Shown here: positions 1 through 11,752 of the stretch, one piece after another
How the letters are laid out: every line of letters begins with the position of its first letter
Position numbering within the stretch: the stretch's first letter is position 1
Source of the DNA: Dipteris shenzhenensis
Lineage: Eukaryota > Polypodiophyta > Polypodiopsida > Gleicheniales
Assembly (NCBI GenBank): GCA_047967505.1
Contig: CM106538.1
Reading direction: 5' to 3' (one strand)
Length of the DNA: 64,000 bases
Notes under the pieces: model-generated
Told to the model about the DNA's origin: nothing
Databases searched by the model: none
The model's input: the letters and a program-made list of their open reading frames with translations, nothing else
Program-made: the position numbers and the translations under genes

Positions 1-102
1 TCATTTCTCCCCTCCTTTCCAAAAGAGAACTCCTATCAAGAGGTTCTTGTTGGAAAGAGGGTAACTCTATTCGTGGATTATCATAATCAAGGTGTGTTTA
101 AG

Positions 103-250
103 TGTTGGGATAAAGGCCAATGGCCTAGTATATACCCCTTTGTACCATACATACATAATAAGAGCTTACCTTGATCTGGGTGAGTTAGCACCCACAATTT
201 CGGTGTTCTCCTTTTCTTTGTTGCTCTCCGATAAGACTTCCTCTCCATCA
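103..250 (+). repeat. 5' LTR of copia-A (short, about 148 bp)
   Basis: It starts TGTTGGGATAAAGGCCAATG and ends CCATCA, two bases before the primer-binding site. The same start recurs at 11753 after a purine tract. An LTR of about 150 bp is short for copia elements. The start is set by the TGTTGGG shared between both ends. The end is inferred from the terminal CA and the primer-binding site. Confidence 0.65.
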
Positions 251-252
251 AC

Positions 253-264
253 TGGTATCAGAGC
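253..264 (+). other. Primer-binding site of copia-A (initiator tRNA-Met type)
   Basis: TGGTATCAGAGC is the usual plant LTR-retrotransposon primer-binding site, complementary to the 3' end of initiator tRNA-Met. The same 12-mer occurs just inside the 5' LTR of the two other LTR elements here, at 2982 and 34582. Confidence 0.9.
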
Positions 265-787
265 TTGGTTGAGCGAAGCCAACAAGGAGACTGTAGCATT
301 GTGGTGTTGCTGTGTCAAGAGCCCGAACTTGTTGCGTGGAGTCTCCTACTGCTCGTGGGTTGCCCCTGGGAGCTGTATTTTGACATATACTAGCTCGTTT
401 TTACTGTTTCAGCCATATATATCAGGTTGCCTCGATTGTTCCAGCAATCTATTGCCTTGTTTGAGCAGGGGAAAAGAAATATTATCCATCTATGGTCAAA
501 AACGACTTGCTGCTCTGCAATTCCAGCCACTGGAAGTTGCTTTTTTGGGACCTGAAAGCAAAAACGTCTTTTGCTTGTGGCGGACTCCAGTTGATCAAAG
601 GCAGCTGGTACATTCAGATTTTAGTTGGGTTTATGCCTTCAAGTTGATGCGTATTAAGCCAAAGGTTGGCTGAAAGTGATTGCTTACAATTGATGCATTT
701 TGAGCCTTTGTTTAGCTGAGAAAGTAAGCATAAGTGAATAGTGTTTTTCTGAAGCTGTCTTGTATCCCAGGAAGGGATTATTTTTTG
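265..787 (+). other. Untranslated leader of copia-A
   Basis: This lies between the primer-binding site and the gag ATG. One reading frame is open across the LTR and leader (92-673), but it matches no retrotransposon domain and crosses the LTR boundary, so I treat it as chance. Nothing else is seen. Confidence 0.6.
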
Positions 788-2566
788 ATGGCTTCGGCAT
801 CAGAGAATGCATTGTTTAACATTGAGAAGTTGGATGGCACAAACTTCTCCTATTGGAAGGAGCAAATCTACAATGTTCTGGTGCAGAAGAAGCAAGTAAA
901 GCCTATAAAATGCAAAGGCATAAAGCCAGAGGATTGGAAAGATGATGAAGAGTGCAAGGAATTAGATAAGCTTGCACGCTCTACGATCATGCTCACACTT
1001 TAAAAATCGGTATATTTCAATGTCAAAGATACTGCAGGTGGTACCTATGGTATGTGGACAAAGTTGCATGATCTTTATGAGAAGCAGAGTGCCGCTTGTC
1101 AAGTTTATTGGCTGAAGAAACTCATAGATCTTCGCATGGAAGAAGGGACTTCCATGTCTAGCCATTTAAATGAGTTAACACAATTTTCAGTCAACTTTCA
1201 GCTCAGAAAATTGCCTTTGATGACTCAGTTAAGGCAATGTTCTTATTGGTCACCCTTGCTGAAAGTTGGGACACTTTTAGGACTGCTATAAGCAATTCAG
1301 CCCGTGCAGGAGGCCTTACAAGTAATGATGTTGAGAGTAGCCTTCTCACTGAGGAGGTAAATAGAAAGAACACTACTGGAACTAAAAGTTCAAGTGCTCT
1401 CAATGTGAGAGGGAGGTCATATTTCAGAGGGAAATACCACGACAGAAATACAAGCAAGTCTAGAAGCAAATCTAGAGGAAAATCCCATGCCAAAAAGGAT
1501 TTGGAATGCTTCTATTGTGGGAAGAAAGGCCATTTCAAAAAGGATTGCTACAAATGGAAGAACAATAAAGGCAAAGGCAAAGGCAAAGCTAATGTGCAGC
1601 CCAAGAAGGAAGAGAAATCCACGGTCAATATAGAGGAAGTGAATGCCATAAGTAATAATACTGATGAGGGTGACATTCTTTATGCCTCTATGTTTGAGCA
1701 TGCTTTTCTTGTGACTAGTGATGATGCATTGTCACAGAATTGGATACTAGACTCAGGGGCATCTTTCCATGTCACTCCACATAGGGAGTGGTTTACCATT
1801 TATGATGCAGGAAGGAAAGGAACCGTGAGACTTGGAAATGATTATCCATGTGACATTGTTGGAGTGGGAGATATTCACTTGTCTCTTCCTAATGGTTCCA
1901 CATTTGTACTCAAGAAATTAGCAAAGGGTCACTTGTGATTGCTAGAGGTTTCAAGCATGGAACGTTGTACTCAATGCATGTGTTAGGCGTAAGAGATAAT
2001 GTAATCGCTGTGACCGAGCAGCCATTCGTCTCTTTGTGGCATCGTCGGTTGGGACACATGAGTATGACAGGAATGAAAATACTTTTTGGTTTGCAGTATG
2101 TTCATGTGTTTAATTTTTCAAATTTTAGCATATGTGAGTATTGCATCTATGGGAAGCAGAAACGGTCTTCACATAAAAAATCTTTGGGCAAGAAGAGGCT
2201 TGAACCATTGGAGTTGGTTCACAGTGATGTGTGTGGACCTATGCCTACTGTCTCATTGGGTGGTGCTTCTTACTTTGGTACTTTCATTGATGATGCTACA
2301 CGGAAAGTGTGGGTCTATCCTCTCCGGAAGAAGAGTGATGTCTTTGATGCATTTCAAAAGTTCTTAGCATTTGCTGAAAATCAGTCAGGCAAGAAGCTCA
2401 AATGCTTGCGCACTGATAATGGAGGAGAGTATATCTCATGCATTTAAGAATTTTTGTGAGCTACGTGGCATCAAGCGGGAGTTGACTACTCCTGAGAATC
2501 CTTCTCAGAATGGGGTTGCTGAGAAGATGAATAGAACTATTATATAAGCATGCTTTCTAATGCCGG
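788..2566 (+). pseudogene. copia-A gag-protease-integrase (5' part of polyprotein), broken
   Basis: The frame opens at ATG 788 with a gag start typical of copia (MASASENALFNIEKLDGTNF). A stop lies near 1001 and a frameshift near 1200-1240. Then follow an intact CCHC zinc knuckle (CFYCGKKGHFKKDC, about 1507-1550) and the protease active site (WILDSGASFH, about 1741-1770). After a stop near 1936 comes the integrase zinc region (LWHRRLGHMS, later CEYCIYGKQKR) and the catalytic core with VHSDVCGP and the LRTDNGGEY block near 2405-2435. A stop follows MNRTII at about 2546. The coding sequence is then cut by the chromovirus. Gag packages the RNA, protease matures the polyprotein and integrase inserts the cDNA; none of these can be made intact here. 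Confidence 0.88.
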
Positions 2567-2571
2567 TCTAC
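2567..2571 (+). repeat. Target-site duplication of the chromovirus, left copy (TCTAC)
   Basis: TCTAC directly precedes the 5' LTR and recurs at 9562-9566 directly after the 3' LTR. If the inserted element is removed, the copia integrase reading around it (LSNAGL, then PHGFWAES) becomes continuous. This confirms a simple 5-bp target duplication. Confidence 0.9.
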
Positions 2572-2980
2572 TATCACGATCTGTGACGTATTCCTTTCTC
2601 TATATCTAGACTTATGGATGGTTTGATGAATGGACACTTGTGGAAGGGTATGCCCTTTCGACGGGACACTTCCTATGAGGCATAACCCTTCACAAGAGAC
2701 ATTCTATTGAAGAGACACTCCTATTGTAATGTACCCTCTCATCAAGGGTCACACCCTTCACAAGGGGTACACACCTCTTCATGCACATACACTTTGGAGT
2801 ACACACCTTTTCATGTGTGACTTTTCACTCTCTATATAAGAGAGGCCCAACTGTGTGGATGACACACTACAGACACTACAGACACTCAAGCAATACAAAT
2901 ATTCCTTATTCTCTGCTATTTCAGTCTCCTTTCTGTTCCTTAGCACATTTCTAAATATAGTAAATCTAGGATTTCTTACA
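2572..2980 (+). repeat. 5' LTR of the chromovirus
   Basis: It spans 409 bp and starts TATCACGATC, where the 3' LTR has TGTCACGATC, so the terminal TG has mutated to TA. It ends GGATTTCTTACA. It carries a TATA-like CTCTATATAAGAGAG near 2831-2845, a likely promoter. Several copies of a short motif resembling GGGACACACCCTTTC are seen in the LTR and leader. Confidence 0.93.
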
Positions 2981-2981
2981 G

Positions 2982-2993
2982 TGGTATCAGAGC
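2982..2993 (+). other. Primer-binding site of the chromovirus
   Basis: TGGTATCAGAGC starts one base after the 5' LTR and is complementary to initiator tRNA-Met. Confidence 0.92.
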
Positions 2994-4367
2994 AAATTTC
3001 GCTCCTGTCTGTAGGAAATGCCCCCCACCTTCTAGCGCCTACCTGATACACCTCTTTCCGCTAGAAGGATATCCGGGCACATTGTGCATGGAAGAGATGG
3101 AGAGAATGAGCGTAAAAATTTTTTAGCGCCAACCCCACCTAAAGTCATCAATGGCCTCTCCATCTCCCCCATATCACGAGTTGATGTGAATGGACACGAC
3201 AAAAATTGTGTCTTTTGATGTGCTTGGGCTGTCCCAAAACCAAGGGACGCACCTTTTCCACCATCGGACACACCTTTTGATGAAGAGTTTTGACTCCACA
3301 CCCAAGGGACACATCCTATTGTGGAAAAAAGGACACATCTTTTCGTGTGGGGACACCCCTTTTTTAAAATAGGGTCACACCCCTTCATGAAAAGGTACAC
3401 CTATTCCAAGGGACACACCCCTTAGAATAGGCACACCTTTTGGCACCAAGCACCCTACAAAAGGGTACCTAAAAGGGCTAAAAAGAAAAACCAGCCCTAT
3501 ACCCAAGACCTAACCCTAGACTACCCAAGGGTTAATTAAACCCACATTTTAATTTTCTGGTAACCACCACCCAGCACTAGGTGCCCAAATCAAAAAATGC
3601 GAAATCCAGAATTCTGTTTCGCCTTTTTTGCCATACGTGTTTGCGCCATATCCTTGCAGCAAGCAGTGCCCCTCGTCAGGCCTCCATCTTGCATCGTTCT
3701 CGATGGCCTGCACTAGCCGGCTCTATTGCATACCTGCCTGCAAGACCTGGTGATCGAACAGACCCCCTTTGCAGCCTCTATCGTCAACTTGCTGCCTCGA
3801 TTTCTGCAAACAGCGCCAAGGTGCCAGAAATTCGCCATGATTACCTGCGATCAACAGCCTTTGCTGCCCGCAAATCAGCCAGGAAGCAAGAACAGCGCCA
3901 GATGCAACGATTTGTTTCAAGCCTCTGCCAGCGAATTTCTTCTAAGCCTCCCCTGCTTGTGATCAGCAGCCTCGATGCCCTTTTCATCTTGATTCAGACC
4001 AGCCTGGATCCTGCTGGCTCGTCTCGCCACCTTAGCCTGTGAACAGCGGCAGGCCAAGCCCTGCACTCCCATGGTACGCAGCAAATAGCACAGTTTCCAC
4101 GCAGAAGACAGCACCAGGTTCCGCGCAATCTGCCCTCTTCTGTAAATCGCCTCTGCCACGCCTCAGTCAGCCTTGAAAGTCTCGCCAGGCGCCTCTTAAT
4201 CGATGGACCTCCGGACAAGAGATTTTCAAGCCTTGCTATGCAACTAATTGGCAGATCTAATCTATGCCAGGTGGATTCTTTCCATTCTATTTCTAAGGAT
4301 TCTCTTTCATATTGTTATTTGACGCTCATTATCAAATTACAGCAAATGAAAGTCTCCTCCTTAAAGC
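2994..4367 (+). other. Long non-coding leader of the chromovirus
   Basis: About 1.4 kb lies between the primer-binding site and the first gag-like frame. The first part (about 3190-3470) is full of degenerate GGACACACC/AAGGGTACAC motifs like those in the LTR. The second part (about 3600-4250) is GC-richer and has several open frames on both strands (for example 3581-4042), none with a domain I recognise. I see no gene here. Confidence 0.6.
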
Positions 4368-5980
4368 ATGGAAACCCCTGGTAATTCCCCAGTCCCTTCA
4401 AGGACACCTCAGGCATCATCTACCACACAATATCGTGTTCAGATTGCACAACCAGCCCATTTCGGAGCTTTTGCATCGTGGGTCTTTTGTGTCACGTGCC
4501 CTTCCAGTGACTTGGACCACATCCTATACCTTCTGCGTGAGGCACCTCAGTTACATTACTTCCTCAGCACAGTCCAGGTTGTGTTCCACGAGACACGTAA
4601 CCCGATATTCCTCATGAGTTTGCTGTCCATCTTTGGAGATATTTTTACCCCTCAGCTTCAGCATCTCCAGGGTACTCTCCACCTCCTTCAGCTCCCAGAT
4701 ATCCTCCTGCACAGGTTGTACCTTCCCCAAGATAGTATTTACACTTTGAAGACACTCCTTCTCCTGGATATCCTCCACTCCCGACAGCAGCTCCTTATCC
4801 CTATGGTACAAACTAGAGTGCAGGTTCGTGCTTTTCTCTCAGGGATCTCAGATATGTCGCAACGCTCGCGTGCAAAGCGACTCAAGTCTAAAAAAGACCC
4901 CTGAAGTCAACTTACAAGGCGAAGCACTACTTCAACTTCAAATTTCCCAGCTTCAGGACAGCATCTCCGACTTGGTCCAGAAAGTCCAACAACTCCAAGA
5001 TTCTCGCAGTACCACACATACAGAGGATGACGTGACGCAACTAGACGACTATGTGGACTCATTTCCACCTGAGGTAGAAAACACTGAACTCCGTGCCCTC
5101 TACCGGTTACTCTAAGCTTCCAAAACTAAAAGACTTGACATTAAACTTTCGGAAGCCTACACTGGTCAACGAAATCACCGAACAGTTGACCAATGGCTCA
5201 CAAAACTGCGCATGTACTTTGATACTGTTGACCTGATCGAAGGCAAAAAAATTGCCTTGACAGCCTTCCTCCTCAAGGATACAGCTTTCCTATGGTGGCA
5301 ACGACGCTTAAAGGACGACAAAAGTGTGTTAACCTGGGAATGTTTTGAACACGTGCTCCATTAGCAGTTCATACCTGCCAATGCAGACTTCCAAGCACGA
5401 TCAAAACTCAGATAGTTGGAGCAAACAGGCTCCCTGTCTTCCTACATCTCTCAGTGCACCACATTGGTGCTGGAGATTGATGGTGTAACTGATGATGATC
5501 ACCTTCATGCTTTCATCTCAGGCCTAAATCCCTCGTTACGCATTGATATCCTCAAAGCAAACATCACCACCACAACTGGCGCTATTACTTACGCAGAGCG
5601 CATTACTGATTTTCCAAAACACAGGAAAGCAGAGTGCTAATAGAACACCGAACTCTACAATGGCCAAAGGTGCTCGCCCTCAAAATAACCTCAAGTTTAG
5701 AAAAAACTCGGGTAATCAAGGTCAGCGACAGTCTCAAGATCCCCACACAAGTCTCAGAAATCGTATGCTTGATTCCAACAGAAGCACTCCTCCAAGGATC
5801 GCGCCTCTTCTTCTTCACAAAGTCATCACCGTCATCCCCAACATAAAGGTGCGGCCACTGACAAGAAGAACAACTTGAGGACAAAAGGACTTTGTACCAT
5901 CTGTATAGGCAACCATAGATGGTTCGATTGTCCCAAGCGACCAAAGCAAAATTCCAATATGGAACCTAGCACTTCCTAAA
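4368..5980 (+). pseudogene. Chromovirus gag, broken
   Basis: A frame from ATG 4368 runs to 4904, and the reading shifts to another frame by about 4890. A coiled-coil-like Gln/Leu stretch lies near 4915-5030. A retrotransposon gag (capsid) domain follows from about 5125 to 5630 and includes FLWWQRRLKDD and LEQTGSLSSYISQC. Stops are seen near 5113, 5362 and 5413, with a frameshift near 5630. A zinc knuckle of spacing C-x2-C-x3-H-x4-C (CTICIGNHRWFDC) lies near 5898-5936. This is the structural protein that would form the particle, and it is not translatable as one piece. The exact start is uncertain. Confidence 0.75.
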
Positions 5981-6189
5981 TAGAAGATGCTACCCCAACA
6001 CAAGACAAGAAAGGCAAAGCTGTTCGAATGGCAATACCATCCACATGAGCCTTGCCAGCAACCCTGAACCTTGCCTGGCCACTCAAGTACTTTGTCTAGG
6101 GACTCTCCTTAACCCCAGTTGCCTCTATCCTACAAGTAAAGAAGTGGGTTCGTAAACATCAAGTAAAGACTTCACTTCTGTTGGTTACG

Positions 6190-9093
6190 GCAGTAGAGGA
6201 GACACTAAAAAAGGATCCTCCTGAATACCTCAACCAACCTTTTTTCTAGCCCTACCTGGATATTTTTCCACAGGAATTGCCAAAGCAGTTACCACCTCGA
6301 CGACCAGTGGATCACCCAATCGAACTTATTCCTAGCAGTAATCCACCGTCGAAACCTCCATATCGGGTTTCTTACACTCAAAATGAAGAAATCCAAAGAC
6401 AGGTGACCGAACTACTCGACAAAGGTCACATTCGGCCCAGTCGCAGCCCTTTCGGATCTCCTGTACTACTTGTGGAAAAAAAGAATAAGTCAATGCGCCT
6501 CTGCATCGACTACTGAGCCCTCAACAAGCTCACTATAAAAAACAAGTATCCATTGCCTCGCATTGATGACCTCTTCGATCAACTTCTACACGCAACACAA
6601 TTCTCAAAGATTGATCTTCGTTCAGGTTGGTTATCATCAAATTCGCATACGATAAGGCGATGAGTACAAGACAGCTTTTCGAACAAAGTATGGACACTAT
6701 GAATGTTTGGTCATACCTTTTGGGTTAAACAATGCCCCGGCCACATTCATGACACTAATGAACGACATCTTCAGGCCTTTCCTCGATAAGTTCATCATCG
6801 TTTACCTCGATGACATCCTTGTTTTCAGCAGATCCCTACATGAGCACAAACAACATCTTCACAAAGTTTTTGAAGTTCTTTGCGCAAATTCTCTTTACAT
6901 CAACATTGAGAAGAGTGAGTTCTTCAAGACCCAACTCGAATATTTGGGACATGTTATTTCAGCTTAAGGCATCTCTATGGATCCCAAGAAGGTCGAGGTA
7001 ATCCGCAACTGGCCTACTCCTAAGAATGTTCATGATGTCCGCTCTTTTCTCGGATTGGCAAACTTCTACCATACAAAGGTCTATTAGTTTTCCGAAATCG
7101 CAGCTCCTATGTCTGAATTATTGAAAAGCATAGCAATTTTTCAATGGCTTCCCGAAACAGAGTATAGTTTCCAACAACTCAAGCAAGCACTCACTACCAT
7201 ACCAGTTATGGCTATTGTTGACCCAAACCTTCCATTTGAGGTCATGACCGACGCTTCCAACATCGCTACAGAAGCAGTCTTGATGCAAGAAGGCAGAGTG
7301 ATTGCTTTTGACAGCCATAAACATTCCGATATCCAAACCCGATACCCGGTTTATGATAAGGAGTTTCTTGCCGTTGTACATGGTTATCGCTCTTGGAAAC
7401 ATTATCTCATGGGAGCCGACTCGGTGGTCAAGACAGACCATCACTCTCTAAAGTATATCTTTACTCAGCCAGTCATGAACGCTCGACAAGCACACTGGGT
7501 TGAGTTTCTGGCCAACTTTCACATGACCATTGAGTACATTCCAGGACTACGCAATGTAGTTGCAGATGCTCTCAGCAGGTTAACTCGAGCATCAGCTATG
7601 GTAATCTCTACATTATCTGTGGATGTTCCGAATTCATTCAAAGGGAAGTATTTCAATGATAAAGACTTCGGCACATCAGTACAAGTTCTTTCAAAAGATC
7701 AACCTTCGACTTCCGAACAGAAGATTTTCTCATCCTATTCTTATACGGACGACCTTCTGTATTATCAAGATCGCGTCTGTGTACCACATGACAAGGATGT
7801 TCGACGTCTTTTGTTAAAAGAGCATCATGTAGTTCCTTATGCTGCCCATCCAGGCATCAACAAGACTTATAGGTCACTCAGTGCAACATACTATTGGCCT
7901 TAGATGAAAAGCGACGTCATCAAAATGGTTACATCTTGCTTATCTTGTCAACAAATGAAAGCAAGCCGACGACTTTCAACAGGACTTCTTCAGCCTCTTC
8001 CAGTTCCAACTGAAAGGTGGGAAAGTATTTCCATGGATTTCATTACGACACTACCACGATCCCTCCCGAGGTAATACTCAGATTATGGTAATTGTTGATC
8101 GATTGTCCAAAATGGCATACTTTGTTACTTGCAAAAGCAGTGCACAGGCTCCGGACATCTCCAAACTCTTCATACAACACATCTTCCGACACCATGGATT
8201 GCCCAAGAATATCATATCCGACAGAGATCCTAAGTTTACCAGTCACTTTTGGATTTCACTGTTCGAATCTTTGGGTACAACTCTACTGTTTAGTTCAGCC
8301 TACCACCCAGAATCAGATGGCCAGACTGAAAGAGTCAACCAAGTTCTGGAAGAAATGCTTCGATATTATATTCAGTCACGCCTAACAGCTTGGGAAGAGT
8401 ATCTACCATTCCTTGAGTTTGCTTATAATAACTCTTTCCATAGTGCCATCAGCATGACTCCGTTCCAAGCAGCTTATGGATACACTCCGATTGTACCAAC
8501 GAATTTTGTACTTCAACATCGAGTGGCCCTAGTTGATCAATTGGTTCAAGAAATGCAAGGCATTCTACTCTCAAGTCAGGGATCATATGCGAAAAGCGCA
8601 AGAGCGGTATCAACGGTCTGCCAACAAACATAGACGTCACCTAGAATTTGACACTAGTGACATGGTGCTATTATTTGTAGCCCCACATCGCTATAAGACG
8701 GTTAAGTTCGTGTTTCCTAAGTTGCGACCAAGATACTATGGACCTTTTTGGATCGTCAAGAAAAATTTACCTTTAAGTTACAAATTGAAATTACCACCAT
8801 CATGGGGTAAAATCCATCCGGCATTTCACATTTCTTGGCTAAAGACGTACATTCTAGGCGATGAAGCAGTTTCTCTTGCAGGTGATTATGTCCCAGAAAT
8901 CGAAGACGATTATGTTCTCCTTATTCCTGAGCGTATTCTGGACCATTGACAGCGAGAGACTCGACATTAACTTATCACGGAATTCCTTGTTCTTTGGCGA
9001 GATCTGGACGACTCCGACGCTACTTGGCAATCTGATGAAGACTTACAGCAGTACCCTGACATTTTACAGCAGTATTTTCAGAATTTACCGTGA
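6190..9093 (+). pseudogene. Chromovirus pol: reverse transcriptase, RNase H, integrase, chromodomain
   Basis: Reverse transcriptase begins around 6240, with DKGHIRPSRSPFGSPVLLV and the catalytic YLDD (FIIVYLDDILVF, about 6791-6826). RNase H follows (about 7210-7590: EVMTDASN, YDKEFLAVVHG, TDHHSLKYI, VVADALSRL). Integrase has its HHCC zinc domain at about 7817-7960 and catalytic Asp, Asp, Glu in SMDFIT (about 8037), SDRDPKFTS (about 8220) and PESDGQTERVNQ (about 8310). The C-terminal chromodomain at 8917-9090 contains FLVLWRDLDDSDATW. In-frame stops occur at about 6514, 6964, 7084, 7900, 8947 and 8974, with frameshifts near 6620, 8065 and 8560. Chromodomains of this family are known to guide integration to marked chromatin. 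No protease motif is found between the gag zinc knuckle and reverse transcriptase. Confidence 0.93.
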
Positions 9094-9136
9094 TATTTTC
9101 TACATTAGTTCATTATCTCCACCAGGGTCTTATTTT

Positions 9137-9149
9137 GAGTGGGAGGGGA
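9137..9149 (+). other. Polypurine tract of the chromovirus
   Basis: A purine-rich GAGTGGGAGGGGA directly precedes the 3' LTR, where plus-strand DNA synthesis would be primed. Confidence 0.8.
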
Positions 9150-9561
9150 TGTCACGATCCGTTACGTATTCCTTTCTCTATATCGAGACTTATGGATGGT
9201 TTGATGAATGGATACTTGTGGAAGGGTATGCCCTTTCGCGACGGGACACTTCCTATGAGGCACAACCCTTCACAAGAGACATTCTATTGAAGAGACACTC
9301 CTATTGTAATGTACCCTCTCATCAAGGGTCACATCCTTCACAAGGGGTACACACCTCTTCATGCACATACACTTTGGAGTTACACACCTTTTCATGTGTG
9401 ACTTTTCACTCTCTATATAAGAGAGGCCCAACTGTGTGGATGACACACTACAGATACTACAGACACTCAAGCAATACAAATATTCATTGTTCTCTACTAT
9501 TTCAGTCTCCTTTCTGTTCCTTAGCACATTTCTAAATATAGTAAATCTAGGATTTCTTACA
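9150..9561 (+). repeat. 3' LTR of the chromovirus
   Basis: It spans 412 bp, starts TGTCACGATCC and ends GGATTTCTTACA. It is nearly identical to the 5' LTR; differences seen include TG/TA at the first bases and a few substitutions and one-base indels. This points to a fairly recent insertion compared with the heavily decayed host copia-A. Confidence 0.93.
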
Positions 9562-9566
9562 TCTAC
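9562..9566 (+). repeat. Target-site duplication of the chromovirus, right copy (TCTAC)
   Basis: It is identical to 2567-2571 and directly continues the copia-A integrase reading. Confidence 0.9.
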
Positions 9567-11698
9567 CTCATGGTTTTTGGGCTGAGTCTATCAAGACAAC
9601 AGTACATCTTATCAATAGATCGCCTAGCAAGGCACTAGATGGGAAAGTGCCAGAAGAGATTTGGTCAAGCAAGCCACCATCTTATGGGCATCTTCGTGTA
9701 TTTGGTTGTGAAGCTTATGTTCATATCCCTAAGGAAAAATGCAGCAAGCTTGATCCAAAGTCAAGGAAGTGCATTTTTCTTGGATATGGTGATTTCAGAC
9801 GAGATGGGATACTGATTGTGGAATCTAGAGGCCAGGAAGATAGTACGCAGCCATGATATTATCTTTAATGAGGACAAGATGCACAAGAAGCCAGAAAAGA
9901 TTGTTGAGATACGCAGAGTGGTGTTTCAAGAGGATGGACAACCATCATATGAGAGGCATGCACAACCTGTTCCACATGATGCAGGGGATGAACAGCCCAT
10001 AGATCGTGAGGTGGGAGAGCCACATCTAGGTGGACAACCTCAGGTTATGCAAGGAAATCAGTTGGGACAGCAAGATGCTCATGGTGAGCAAGTGTTGAGA
10101 CGTTCCACTAGAGTCTCACGACCTCCACAGAGATATGCTCCATCTCTAGATTATGTCATGTTGATAGATTGTGGTGAGTCTTCATGCTTTGAGGATGCTA
10201 TGTCTAGCAATGACAAGCATAAGTGGGAGAAGGCTATGCAGTTAGAGATGGATTCTTTGATGAAGAATGCTACTTGGGATTTGGTTTATTTGCCCAAAGG
10301 AAAGCATGCATTGCCATGCAAATGGGTTTACAAGCTGAAGATGTCTCCAGCAGATGCATTGCCTAAGTATAAGGCAAGGTTGGTAGCCAAGGGTTTTAAG
10401 CAGGAGAAGGGGATTGACTTTGATGAGATCTTTTCCCTAGTGGTGAAGATGACTACCCTTCGTATAGTGCTTGCATTGGTTGCCAGAGAGGACATGGAGC
10501 TTGTCCAAATGGATGTCATGAGAACATCTATATGCAACAGCCAGAGGGATTTGTTGTGCAGGGAAAAGAACGGATGGTATGCAAGCTTTAGAAAAGTCTT
10601 TATGGACTAAAGCAAGCTCCCAGGGAGTGGTACCATAAGTTTGATGCATTTATGCGATCCCAAGGGTACACACAGAGTGAGACAGATCATTGCCTCTACA
10701 CAAAGAAGGCATCAGATGGCAGCCTTCTTATTTTGATTTTATATGTTGATGACATGCTTATTGTTGGGAAATCTACTTTGGATCTGGATGCCTTGAAGAA
10801 AAGGTTACATGAGACCTTTGACATGAAGGATTTGGGTGATGCTAGTCACATACTTGACATGAGGATTGTTCGGGATAGGAACAAGAAACTCCTTCATTTG
10901 TCACAGAAAGAGTACATTAGCAAGGTACTTGAGCGTTTCAATATGGAGAGGGGGAAGTCCATAAGTACTCCATTGCCCTTATATGTGAAACTCATGCAAG
11001 CGGACAGCCCTAAGTCAGACGAGGAGCGGGCTGAAATGGCAAAGATACCTTATGCATCCGCAGTAGGAAGCTTGATGTATGCCATGGTTGCTACACGTCC
11101 AGATATTGCTTTTGCAGTGGGAGCTATTAACAGGTATATGGCAAATCTTGGTAAGAAGCATTGGGAGGCAGTGAAAGGTATCATGAGATACTTGAATGGT
11201 ACAAAGAACATGTGCATTCTCTTTGGAAGGAAGGACACATCTGTTGTTGGATATGGAGATGCTGATTTTGTAGGGAATGTAGACACCAGGAGTTCTACTA
11301 CAGGATATGTTTTCTCATTCACTGGAGGTGCAGTTTCATGGGTCTCTGGTTTGCAGCCATGTACGGCTTTGTCTACCACTGAGGCAGAGTATGTTGCAGC
11401 CACTGAGGCATGCAAGGAAGCTATATGGCTTACTCGTCTAGTGGACTTGAGCATTGCAGGAAAGGTTCCAGTTTTGCATTGTGATAGTCAGAGTGCCATT
11501 CAGTTGGCACGGAATCATGTCTTCCATGCGAAGACAAAGCATATTGATGTGAAGTATCACTTCATTAGAGAGGTGATTGAGGACAAGCGCATCCAGCTTG
11601 TTAAGGTTCACATAGATGAGAACCGTGCAGATCTTCTTACAAAGAGTCTTTCCTCAGAGTGGTTTGCACATTGCAGAGTATTGATGGGTGTCAGATGA
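9567..11698 (+). pseudogene. copia-A integrase end, reverse transcriptase and RNase H (3' part of polyprotein)
   Basis: The integrase resumes with GFWAES and VHLINRSPSKALDGKVPEEI, then HLRVFGCEAYVHIP. A frameshift lies near 9800. Reverse transcriptase begins near 10205 (WEKAMQLEMDSLMKNATWDL), runs through KWVYKLK and LVQMDV near 10505, and then shows a small deletion and frameshift where the FLHGDL block normally stands. It recovers with YVDDMLIVG near 10743-10769. RNase H of the copia type follows (STTGYVFSFTGGAVSW, ALSTTEAEYVAATEA, KHIDVKYHFIRE) and ends at a stop at 11698. This half is better preserved than the 5' half. Confidence 0.9.
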
Positions 11699-11752
11699 CA
11701 TTAGGATGCTCATCTTCTCCCTTAAAGGCGCATTGGCCTTGAAGTGGGAGGT

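Larger units (their letters stand above)
2572..9561 (+). mobile_element. Ty3/gypsy chromovirus, full-length but defective, nested in copia-A
   Basis: The element is 6990 bp with LTRs of 409 and 412 bp, a primer-binding site, a long leader, gag, reverse transcriptase, RNase H, integrase and a C-terminal chromodomain, then a purine tract and the 3' LTR. Reverse transcriptase before integrase, together with the chromodomain, places it in the chromovirus branch of Ty3/gypsy. It is flanked by TCTAC on both sides. It has multiple in-frame stops and frameshifts, and a protease domain cannot be found. It inserted into copia-A after copia-A had itself integrated. Confidence 0.95.

Noticed and set aside
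92-673. Open frame of 193 codons at the left edge
   Set aside because: It crosses the copia-A LTR, primer-binding site and leader and contains no known domain.
3581-4218. Several overlapping frames on both strands in the chromovirus leader
   Set aside because: No domain, mutually overlapping, and located between the primer-binding site and gag; treated as leader.
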